Of a DNA stretch of 64,000 nucleotides, positions 1 to 11,667 are shown one piece after another (position 1 is the first letter of the stretch; each line of letters begins with the position of its first letter). The notes under the pieces are model-generated. The model did no database searches. It saw nothing but the letters and a program-made list of their open reading frames with translations, and had not been told where the DNA came from. The DNA comes from Scenedesmus sp. ARA3 (taxonomy: Eukaryota > Chlorophyta > Chlorophyceae > Sphaeropleales > Scenedesmaceae). A program made the translations under genes and the position numbers. Location: contig RWJK01001950.1 of NCBI GenBank assembly GCA_004335835.1, forward strand, positions 62,001 through 126,000. The letters run 5' to 3'.

Positions 1-2497
1 GCAGCTGCTCGACAGTGTGCTGCCTCACCAGCCGGATGCTGCTGTTGGTGGCCTCAAAGCAGCCCAGCACGTCACCACAGACCTGGATGAGGAATGCTGC
101 TGCGGCTGGTGCTGCTGCATACAGCTTGTCTGCCATGTCCTGCTGCCCTGCCAGGGGGCTGGAACCTAGCTGCTGCTGTGCAGAAAGGCTAGCAACCTTG
201 CAGAGGCCCCGCAGCTTGCTCACCAGCTGAGTGTACTGCAGGTATGTGTCTGCGCACCCCATCTGATCCTTGATAGCTTTGGTGAGGCGGCGCAGCTCCA
301 GCGCGTGCGGCGCCTGCTTAGACAGCTGCTGTAGCTGCGCCAGCATGCGCTGGCCAGCTGCCAAGCTGGTTACGCGCAGGTGTCTGTCATGCAGCTGGCG
401 CACGTGCTGCTCTAGCTCCTGTGCCTGGCTGCGCAAGCCAAACACAGAAACAGGCATGGCCTTCATCTTCTGCTTAGCAGCAGTTGCTTCCGAGCGCACA
501 TCTGTAGAATCTAGCACATCTGCAAGGCAGTCCTGCAGCTGCTGCACCTGCAGCAGCAGCTGCTGGGCATGCTGAAGCAGCTTGATCTGCTCCTGGTTGC
601 TGTGCTGCTGCAGCGCTGCTGCCAGGAAGCCTTGAGCAGCTGCGCTTGCTGCTGGTGGTGCTGTTAGTGTTTCAGCACCTGGAGACCCCGCTGTGCCTGC
701 CAGCACCAGCTGCTTGACCCTGCTGCTCAACAGCACCAGCAGCTCGTGCTGCGCCTCTGCTGACTCATCATCATCTGCTGCTGTTGCTGACAGATAATGT
801 GGCTTTACCTGCTCCATGCGTTGCGGCTCCTCCTCCAGCCAAGCCTGCAGCGGCGCCATCACATCTTGCATGCTGCTGCTATCAGCAACCACATGAGCAG
901 CCGATGGTCGTCCAGGCTGCTGCTGCCACACCAGCGCAGCAGGGCAGGCTGCTGCATCTGCACTGCTGCCGTCCACCACCAGCAGCACTTGAAGACGAGG
1001 TGCACCAGCCGCCGTGCCATCCAGGCTGCTGCAGGCTGCCTCATGCAGGCTGCAGAGGGTGTCTCGCAGGTCATCAAGCTGCAGCACCTGCACTGCCGTA
1101 ATGCTGGCTGCTGCAGCCGCAGGCAGGCCAAGCAGCAGGTCAGCCCAGCAGCTGGCAAGCGCGGGCGACAGGCTGGCAGCGCCTGCACCTTGCAGGCAGC
1201 GCCCAAATTGCCCAGACTGAGCTACATGCAGCGGCAGAGGCTGAGACCCGCCTGCTGCACTTGCTGCCCCTGCCGCCTTGCAGTCTGCCAGAAGTGCCTC
1301 TGCGAGGCTGCTGTGGGCCGTGCACTGCGTGTGAGACAGCCACCTCAGCAGCTGGCATGCATCCTCACCATCTGCAAGCACATCAACTGCTTCGGCTGCT
1401 TGCTGGAGACTGGCAATAGCTGCATTACTGTGCAATGCTTTGAGCTCTTGCTTCTGCTGCCTCTTCTGCTGCTTCCTCTTTGCCTTCTGTTTCTTCTTGA
1501 TCCTGCTGCCTGTCCTCTGGCGGTGGCTGGCATCTGCACTGCTGCCGCCAAATGATGCCCCCTGTGCAGCCTGGCTTAGCGCCTTGTCAGCGCCCTCCAG
1601 AGCTGCAGCCAGCCCATTTGCCAGGGTGGCTTGACAGCTGAGAACTGCCAGCCTGTCAACCAGCGCTGCTGTGATGCCAGGCCCCTGGCTGGCCCCAGCA
1701 GCAGCAGCCAGCAGCAGCGACTCTGGCAGCATGAGGCCACTGCACCAACGGCATGCTGCTAGCTGCAGCAGCACTGACAGCCGCTTCAGCACCAGAGCCT
1801 GCTCCTCCTGCCCTTGACGCAGGCTCTGCTGCACAATGGCGCTGATGGTGGTGCTGATGTCATCGTGACAGTGCCAGATTGGCCGCAGCAGCAGGCTCTG
1901 CAGCTGCCACACCAGCGCCCTGTTGTGGCTTTTTTCCATCAAGTAGCTGGCTTCAAGCATGCTGCTGCCCAAAGCATGGCTGCAGAGCTCCTGCTGCCAC
2001 TGCAGCATAACCTGAACAGCCGTCAGACCTGAAAGGCTGGTGTGCAGCTGTGTGAGCAGCTGTTGCGCTTCATGGCTGTCCAGGGTTGCTGCGCTGCCTT
2101 GCTGCTCCAAGGCAGCTGCCAGGTGGGCTGCAGGGGCCGCCAGCTGACGCAGGACAGGCAGCACGCGCTCGCTGATGAACTCCTGCCTGCATGCTGCATC
2201 TGCAAAGGACGTCTGCTGTAAAAACATCAGGAGCGCGCGCCATGCTTGCTGTTGCTGCTGGCTGCTGCTGAGTGCAATGGCTTGAAGCTCCGCAGCGCTG
2301 GCTGGTGCAGCAATGCTGCTGGTGCTGCTGCTGGAGGTGGCGCTGCCTGCTGCTGTTTGCAGCTGGTGCCAGCGGCGCCAACACTCCAGCAGCTGCCCCC
2401 TGTTGTTACTGGCTGCTGCTGCATCCAGGTCGTGGGCAATTTCCGCCAGGACCTGGGCTTTGCTGCCATGCAGAGGCAGCAGCAGGCAGTTCACCAC
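1..2497 (-). other. C-terminal linker start of the AAA+ protein, open at window edge
   Basis: One exon begins at 2497 (acceptor with a C/T-rich tract, phase 0) and stays open to the window edge, about 830 codons. It follows AAA module 6 as the long linker follows the ring in midasin. The sequence is helical, with heptad-like Leu/Gln patterns (for instance ELRRLTKAIKDQMG near 260-300). A Lys/Arg/Gln-rich basic run at about 1446-1505 (core IKKKQKAKRKQQKR) looks like a nuclear or nucleolar targeting signal, in keeping with a midasin-like role. Confidence 0.75.
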
Positions 2498-5400
2498 CTG
2501 CAGAAAGCGGTAATAGGAGCGCAGGTAACCACATTCTTGTCATGTTTAATGCAGTGTCTCGGTACATTGCAGCAGCTTGTTGATGTTCTGTTGACTGGCT
2601 GACACATTATGCATGCTGAATTGCACGAGAGCAGCTTGCCAGCCAGCATAGAGCCAGCATATAGGGATCCAGATTAGATCATTGCCAGCGTATGCCTCCT
2701 GGAGCAGCAAGTATCTGTGCTGAGTTGTGAGCCATTGATAGCAGCTCACCTGCTTGGCATACTCTGCTGCAATTGCCACGCCAGGTACAGTGGGCACCAG
2801 GGCCCAGCACGCAGCTGCCACCATATCCTCTAGCTGAGCCAGCTTGCTGCTCAGCCCTGCCGCCTGCTGCTGCCAGGTGTCTGTCCCAGCTGCGCCTGCT
2901 GCCGGCTGCTCATAGCTGAGCTTGCTGCCGAGGTCTGGTGAGGTGAGCGTATCTGCAGCAGCCCGCAGCAGCAGCAGCTGCTGGTCCCTGATGGCTATGC
3001 CAGGCAGGTATGTGGTCAGCAGCGCCTTGACTGCTGCAGCCACTGGGCTGCAGCCGCTGGCCTGCATGTACTGCAGCGCGCCCTGTGCCGCAAACAGCAT
3101 GCTGCGGGCAGTCAGGGGGTACCCGCCCAGCAGCTTGACCTGGCCTGCTGCTACTGCTGCTGCCACGCGCGCATGGAAGCGCACGCAGAGGCTGGCCAGC
3201 TCCAGGCCGCCGTGCACTCCAGTGAAGCGGTGCGCCAGGATGTGCATGAGGTCGTGCTCGTCAGCGTTGTCGAGGGTGAGGCCAGCGTCCAGAGGCAGCA
3301 GGCAGATGCGGATGACGCGGTTTAGCAACGCCGACGACACCTTGTGCGCGCTGATGCGGCCGGGGTTGCAGGTGCCAAACAGGCGGAAGTTGGGGTGGAT
3401 CGTTTCTGCTGCGCGTGACAGCACCTCGCCATCGCTGTGCTCGTAGAGATGCAGGCTGGGGCTGTCCTCAAATAGGGAGTTGAGGCGCTCCATCACCTCT
3501 GGGGGAGCTGTGTTGAAGTTGTCCAGCAGCACCTGCAGCCGAGCAGAGATTGCATTGCATCACTTGTGCTGGACATGAGTTTTGCAGAGCACAAGCAAGA
3601 GCGCTGCACCTTCATGGCGATTGCAGCACCGCTGGCAGTGCTGATACCTCGAAAGCCGGCCTACAGTCGGTGGCAGTAGTACAACCTGATGCAAGCGCGG
3701 CTTTGCTGACTACGAATTGGTGCGCATCGATGGTACATGAGAAGCACAACAAGCATGCAGCCCTTCATGCAGCTGATAACCACAGAAACCAACTACAACT
3801 CCTGCTCAAACAACAGCTGTTGCCACCCACCCAGTGGCCCTCGCGCATTGCTGTCACCAGCAGGGACTCCACCCACACAAAGGAGATGCCATGGCTGCTT
3901 TGCTTGTTGCTAAGCTGCTCCTGCAGCTGCATCAGCTGCGTTTCTAGGTGGCGCAGCGCAGACTGCGCACTGCCAGGCAACAGCGAGTGCTGCTCGCCCA
4001 ACAGCAGCGACAGGGTATGAACTGTCTGCAGCAGCTGTTGCAGCTGCGCATCAGGCAGCAGCTGCAAGCGGCTGCTGGCTGTCCCGGATGCAAAGCCAGT
4101 GCCTGCTTCGCTGTCCAGCCAGCTGGCAGGCATGCTGGACAGCAGGCGGCCCAGCTGCTGCGCAACAGGCTCAAGGCCGGCGGATGACCTCAGGCTCTGC
4201 AGGCACTGGCATGTTGCCAGCTTGATGAGCCGCTGCAGCAGCAGGGCTGCTGAGGGCTGCAGCGTGGCGCTGGGGCTGACCTGGCTGGCTGGCAGCCACT
4301 GGCCAATCAGCTGGCTGGTCTCTGTACGTTGAACGGCAGAACACCAGACACATGTCAAAAAGCATCCAAGTATGCCTCACCATGGCTAGCCACGCCAGGA
4401 CTGCAGCTAACCAAGTGTAAGCAACATTACAAGTGGGACGTTGCAAGCATTGTCAAGCACACAAAGTTATGTAGTCTGCTTTGACGGCTGGATCGGCACA
4501 TGGTGCTTGCTTGCAGGATACCTGGTACAGAGTTGCTATTTATGAAAGGTGTGCACTTATTTCTTACCTGTTTCTGCGGTAAGGTTGATGACGACAAGTT
4601 GCCTCTGCGGCAACACAGCACAGCATGAAGCAGACAGGCAAGTGCAGCCAGGCAGGGGAGGACAGAGTTCAGCATTGTTGATGTCAATGCCTGAAGGTCG
4701 TCAAGAGCAACACACAGGCTACAATGCGCGTGCTGTTGGCATGCCGTTGTGTCTAAGGCGTGTACAGTTGCTACTGATGTTGGTATGGTGACTTGAAGTG
4801 TTTGCGCCTGCTTCACCAAACAGTCACACGCATCATACTGCAAACACCTCTTTGCTACGCTGTTAGAGCAAACAAGGCATGCGGCATGCTCCAAAGGCTG
4901 CTCAGCACCCTGTTCCCCACCTGTGCCAGCCTAGCCAGCTCAACCACCAGCTGTGTCTTGCCGCTGCACGTCTCTCCCTCCAGCAGCACGACCCGGCCGC
5001 TCTGAGACGCGGCTGCTACGCGCTCCAGCATGCGCAGCATGCCTGGCGTGTGGGCCATGGGCTGCTGCTGGTCCAGGGGCAGGCAGTTGCCTAGGCAGAC
5101 CAGCAGGGCAGCCATCAAGCAGGACAGGACAGCATATGTTTCAGAGGGGTTTCAATCCAGCTAAAACCATGTTGCTGTCATTCATGACCCTGCTGCGCCG
5201 CTCCTCCGCCCCCATGTACAATACATGCATAGACGGATCATTATAGGTGTTAATCGTGTTTGCGTATGGCGTGACTACAAAAAAATGCATGCATTCTGCT
5301 GCACGCAGAGTAAATGCGGCTGCCAAAAGCGCAGTCACTCCCCTACTCACCTTTGCTGAGGAAGACGGCGCCCACCCTCAGCGTTGCAGGCACGCTGCAT

Positions 5401-8400
5401 TCAATGCTGGTGTCCCAGCTCTGCACCAGCTCCCGCTCCTGCACCTCCATGTGCTCAGCAATCAGCTGCTGCACCTGCTCCTGGTCGTCACTGGCAGGGA
5501 AGCGGCTGCCATACACGCTGAACAGCACCTTGCACAGCACCTGCAGCCGCAGGTCTGTGCTGCTGGCTGTCCTGCACCCCGCTGCTGGAGCTGAGTTGCC
5601 AAAGCCCAGCGCACCGCCCACAGCTGGCTTCACCCACCCCAGTCCACTGTTGTCGCCGCCACTGCTGCTGCCAGTCGCTGATCCACCGGCAGAAGCAGCT
5701 GCCGCTGCTGCTGCTGCCGCCTCCAGTTGGATGTGGTGCAGCTCATCCTTCATGTTGGCCCAGATGATGTCCCGCACCTTGATGAGGTCGCGCAGGTTGA
5801 ACTCTGCTGCTGCACCCGCCCTGCCGAGGTCGCGCCGCTCAGCTGCTGTCACTGCCGCGGTGTGGAAGTTGAGCAGGCACGCTGCATGCTGCTGATCCAG
5901 CAGGCCGCTGTTGAGGCACTCGGCAAACAGGTCCAAGGTGATGGACTTGATCTCTTCTGCTGAGGGCTTCTGCAGCTGCACGGCTGTGAACAGGTTGCGC
6001 ACCGAGCGCGGCAGGCGGCTGCGGCCGCCGCCGACACTGGCTGGGTTCATGGTGGCGAAGATGCGCGTGCTGCTGATGTCCAGCGGAGGGCTGTCGCTGT
6101 TTGGAAGGATGAAGTGCTTGGTGTCCCTGCAGCACAATGCAACAAGCAGCAACCAGCTCAGGACTTGTGTTGGCGAGAAGGGCGCGCCAAACTGCAGGAG
6201 TTGCCCTTGGATACTGCGAAGCAAGTCAGTACGCCTTGACATCTTCCGCGTGCATACATGCAGCTTCTGTGCTACACCTGCAACTAATACCACAGGACGG
6301 AGGCTGCCTGCAGCCAAACCCTGAGAGCTCCCTGCACATGCTGCTGTAACACCACCACAGAAGGATGATTGGTGCCCCATTGCCCCTTCACTGTTTGCAG
6401 CTGTCTCTGCCCCGGCACAAGATCTACTTGGGTACCTAAACAATCCCACCTGTCAAACAGAGGAGCCACAGTCGCCAGCACCTCAGGCGGGGCCAGGTTG
6501 ATCTCATCCAGCAGCAGCCACTTGCCCTGGCGCACCGCGCGCACCAGCACGCCATCCTGCCAGGCAAACACGCGCTGCCCGCCCACCACCTTGGGGATGA
6601 AGCTGCCCAGCAGCTGCTCCTGCGTGGTGTTGGCGCTGAAGTTGATGCGCTCGCAGGCAAAGCCCAGCAGGCACGCCACCTGCTGCACCACAGCCGTCTT
6701 GCCGATGCCCGGCGGGCCCTCCAGCAGCAGTGGGCCCTGCACCGTGCTTGCTGCCAGGATGCGCGCCATGTTGCTGACGAGGGACGGCGTGGGAGACAGC
6801 TGCAGGCGGTGTGCCAGCAGCTGGGGCTGCGCTGCGGCTGCTTCATCTGCTGCTGCGGGCGCTGCCAGGGCTGCAACACCTGTGAAGGCCAGCTGCACAT
6901 GCCCTGATGGCAGCGCTCTGAGCAGAGCGCCTGGCTGCTGCAGCAGAGCATCGTCTGGCGGCTGGAAAGCTGCATCCAGCAGCTGCTGCAGCTCATCCAG
7001 GCTGCCTTTGCCGCTGCTGCTGTTGCTGCTGAACTGCTCCAGCACGCGCGCTGCCAGCTCCTGCTGCTGCGCGGGGTCAGGCTGCAGGCTGTCTAGCACC
7101 AGCCACCTGAACCCCACCAGCAGCCGCATCGCGAGGCTTGGCTCAGCTGTGGCGGCTGCAATGTACTGCACGCAGCGCAGCAGCTGGCGCGCATTGGGTG
7201 TAGCTTGCAGCTGCTGCTCCGTTACATCCACCAGGGTCAGCAGCAGATCCAGCAGGCCCTGCACCTCGCGCGGTGACGCGCCACGCTCAAGGCCGCCGCC
7301 GCCCGGCACGCACAACTGTGCTGTCAGCTGCTGCTGCAGCAGGGCCTGGATGTCGTCTTGGGTGTAGGGTGTGAGCGTGATGGTGGTGAATCGGGAGCGG
7401 GTGGCTGGGCTGATGTTGATGCGCTGCGTGCCGGATGCCTGGTGCACGGTTGCAAACACCTAGGAACAGCAGCATAGGAGACGGCACCACAGAAGCATCA
7501 CGTGACATCATGTGTTGGTCGTGGCATGGGATGCTCTGGCAGCGCATGCCGCCATGTTGCGCTGAACAGCAGCTAACCAGTGATGCTGTGCACTGCACGT
7601 CACCCACAGGACTCGCACATGTGTCTACCTCATGTGCATGTCGGCATCCGCAAGGAAATCTCTTGACAACTTGGCCTCGAGCCACAACTCCCAGCGAGAT
7701 GCTCCTTGAACCAGCCAAGTGACTGGATGGGCGCGAGCATCTGCTGGCATACACATCAAGAACACGACAGCTGTTGTATGTCCTTGAAACCTCACAGCAA
7801 GAATGCCAGCGGCCTATTCTAGCCGTTGTAGCACCCGTCGCCGCTGCCTCACCTGGAAGCTGGGCGGCAGCACAACGTCCGCGCCCCCTGGCCCCAGCGT
7901 GATGTCCTCAGACGCAGCAAAGCTGGGCTCCGGCTCCAGCAGGCTGTTGAGCCGCTCCGTGACGGCCTGCGAGGGCCCGTCAAAGTCCTCCAGCAGCAGC
8001 AGGCTGCCCGCCTTGGCGGCACGCGTGACAGGGCCGTCCCGGAAGATGAACAGGGGGTCGGCGGTACGCAGCGCTGGGCTGCTCAGGCGCTGCCACAGCG
8101 ACTTGATCTTGTGCAGCATCTGGTGTGCGGCTGTGGTGGGTGGGCGGCACAAGTGAGGCAGGCAGCAGCAAGCAGCAAGACACAAGAGCCGTGATAAGCG
8201 TGTGCACATCATTTGCGCAGGAATGCAGATGCTGCCCATTGGTGGGCAGCATGGGAGTGTACAAGTTTGCACAAGACCTGGGTCGAGGCACGGCTGCCAT
8301 ACATACCTGTCAATGTGTTGCATGCTGCTAATTCACCAGTGACGAGCTCAGCAAGCTACATTGTGTGTAAGCACTGACACGGGTGTCTCAGCTTGGCAGC

Positions 8401-11400
8401 ACAACCAAATAAAAACACTAGCACGAGGCACACAGCACACAGCACCAACCTGTGTCAGTTTTTGCAGCTGCAGACCCGCTGCTCAAGCTGCCACTGGCTC
8501 TGCTGTCATGCGCTGCCACGATCACAGCCAGCAGATGCACAATCTGCTGCATGGTGTGCTTCAGGCCATCAGGCATTGCTGCAGCTGCGGCCAGCTGCTG
8601 TCGGCGGCTGCTCTGCGCATTGCGCAACCCACTCTGCTGCTGGAGAGACAGGCTTGCAAGGAACTCATCAAAGCTGTCACTGGCAGCTTGCTGCTCAACG
8701 CCAGAGCCAGGCAGCGCAGCTGACACAGGGTCTGTGCTTGCTGTGGTGCTGTCAGGGTAAGCAGCAGCGACTGCTGGAGCCGCGTCACTGCCAGCTGCTG
8801 CTGGTGCTGCTTCTGCTTCTGCTTCTGCTGCTGCTGCTGCTGCTGGGGGGTCCAGCAGCAGTGTCTCAGCAGTGTCAGCAAGGGCTGCTGCAGCTGCGCT
8901 GTGCCTGGTGTCATCAGCAGAGCTGCTGCTGGCCCAGTCAGCTGATGCATCACTTGCTGGCAGCAGGACAGCACCTGCTGTGTCAGCCATGCTATCCATG
9001 CCGCCAGCTGATGCTGCATCACGGTCACTGCCATCATTGCCGCTTTGACCGAAGAGCAGCTCAAAGGCATCTGCACCATCTGACATGCCATCCTCGCTGC
9101 CTTGGGACAGCTGCTCCCATGGCTCATCTTCAAGGCTGCCTGAATCATCCCCGGCAGCTGAGCCCCACAAAGCAGAGCTGCCAGCAGCAGCTGGAACCTG
9201 CCAGCCACCGCCAGCAGCATCTGCCTCACTGTCCCACAAAGTGGCAAATGTGTCTGCGGCGTCGTCAGGCTCCACCTGTTGCTGTTGCTGTCGTTGCCTC
9301 ACTCCTAGGCTGGGTGCAAACTGCGCTGCTGCATCCTCTGCCTCTGCCAAGTCTGCATCAGACATGAAGGCATCCAGCAGCTGCGCATCAGCGCCAGTCG
9401 TCGCAGCAGCGTTGGCGCTGTGCACAGGGTCAAAGTCAAAGGCATCGCCCAAGCCCAGCAGATCTGCAATCTCAGCATCATCTGCATCCCAGCCGGCGAG
9501 CTGCTGCTGCTGCTGTTCATCCTGCCATGCAGCAGCAGCCTCCTGCAGCTGCTGACTGTACTGCTGCAGCTGCTCCGGCAGGTCCACATTCAGCAGCTGG
9601 CGCAAAGCTGCCTTCTTGCTTGACAGCTGCGGCGCGTCATGTCCTGGCTGCTGCTGCTGCTGCAGGCTGTCCAGTCGGGCAAGGAGCTGGGCAGCTAGCC
9701 TGGGGATCACCTGCAGCGCCTCTGCCAACGTGTATGGTGTGATCTGCCCGATAAGGTCGCAGCCCTCGGTCTCTGCAAGTGCAGCAATTACATTTGGCAA
9801 GCAGCAGCTCAATTGTGACGCAGCACTGGGTACAACTGGTAAGACAAACCTCCGGAGCAGTTGCACACACGCAGTGTGAAACTATACCTGCTTTACGGAA
9901 CAGCTAGCTGCGCATACTGGACGGCGGCAGCAGCGACAATGTATGTTACAGTACAACCCTGTACCGCTGGCTTGTTGCCTGCATCACGACGCTCATATGT
10001 GGCAGCATTTGATGCAGACACCTGCTGCATCGCTGGGCTGCAAACAACCTCGCAGCTGTGCACTGCAGCCATGGGCTGCTGCAACTTGATTGGCCCTGCT
10101 CACCAGGGCTGAGGTGCACCCTCACAACATCCTCGGTGAGGCCCATGAGCTCAGCCCACAGGGCCACCAGCTTGGACTTGAAGCAGGTGGGGCCCAGCAG
10201 CATCACAGGCTCAGCAGCAGCCACAGCAAAGGCCACCTGCACCAGCCCAGCAGTCAGCGCAGCAGGCAGCGGGCCGTGCTGCTTGATGCGCGCCAGGTCT
10301 GCACCTAGCACATCAATGTAGCAGGTGGGGCCGGCTGCCAGCCTGACACCTCGCCCAGCACCCAGGCTGGTGAGTCTGTAGTCTGAAAGCTGCGGCAGCA
10401 CAGCTGATGCGAAGTCACCGCCCAGGGCCTGCAGCTGCTGCTGCAGCTGCTGGGCAGCAGCACTGCCATGTGCCACGCGTGGCGCCAGCAGCGACACAGC
10501 AGCATCAGGCAGTGGCAGCCCCAGCACCACGTGGCGCCGCAGGACCTTCATGAGCTCGCGCAGGGTGATGCCGAGCTGGCTGCTGCTGATGCTGCCCAGC
10601 GCTGCAGCTAGCTGCGCCAGTGGCTTAGCTGCAGCGCCCTGCTGCTTGGTGTATTGTCCGCCGGTGGCACTTGAGGCAGAGGTAGCTGCAGGCAGGATTG
10701 GAGAGATCTTGGCAGGCAGCTGGCGCTTGCTGATGACTTCACACAGCTCAGGCTCTGTGAAATCCTTCACCTGCAGGGGAGCAGGTCAGCAGACATGTTG
10801 CGAGGTCACCTGTGTGTAGCGCGGAGGGCGCAAGGTGCCTGCAGTGTGGTAAAACAAACCGAAAGCGCAGCGTACAACACTAGCAGCCGTGCGCTAAAAC
10901 ACCCTACACAAAGCACACGCTAAAGGCTGCCCATGTCTGGGCTTGACAAGCCTGCTAGTGTCCCAGCGCCACATTTGCTGGTTACATTAGTCACACTCCT
11001 CGCGCAACATGGCGGGCAGTATGCCTGACGCAGGCTGTGGCAGCGTGAGCCAGTTCACACACAGTCACACATAGCTGCTGCACATCCACTGGCAGCGCAC
11101 CTGCACCTCCAGGAAGCGGCTGCGGATGGACAGCGGCAGCGCGTGCCGGTTGGCATACGCAGCGCTGTTCTGTGTCGCAAAGATGCGCAGGCCAGGGTGC
11201 ACCGGCACCACAAGGCTGGTGCCTGCGTGTGCAGCAACAGCAGTTGCAGCCAGTGCAGCACACATAGCACAGCAGCAGGTGGCTTGCTTGCACGGCACAT
11301 AGATCATGGCATGGTGCTTGCTTTGCAGCCGCAACAAGTGCCGACGCATGTGATAACAAGCCTGGTCAAGTGAAGCCTGCCAGCATTGCAGGAACACCTA

Positions 11401-11626
11401 TGCATTGGCGCGCGCGGGTCTGTCAGTATCAGGCTTGCCCACCTGGCACTGCCAGCATGCTGGCCCCCTCCAGCAGCGGGCACAGCGCGCTCAGCACAGC
11501 AGGGTCAGCCAGGTTGAGCTCATCAAGCAGCAGCCAGTGGCCCAGCCTGGCGCAGCGCAGCAAGGGGCCCTCGTTGAAGGTGAAAGTGCCGTCACCTGCA
11601 GGCAGGTAGCTTCCAATGTAGTCCTG

Positions 11627-11667
<41 letters not shown>

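Noticed and set aside
6369..7367. 332-codon plus-strand ORF
   Set aside because: Antisense of exon 7459-6450, which encodes the clear AAA module 5.
8393..9367. 324-codon plus-strand ORF
   Set aside because: Antisense of the AAA module 4 insert exon; composition of reversed CAG/CTG codons and no family resemblance.
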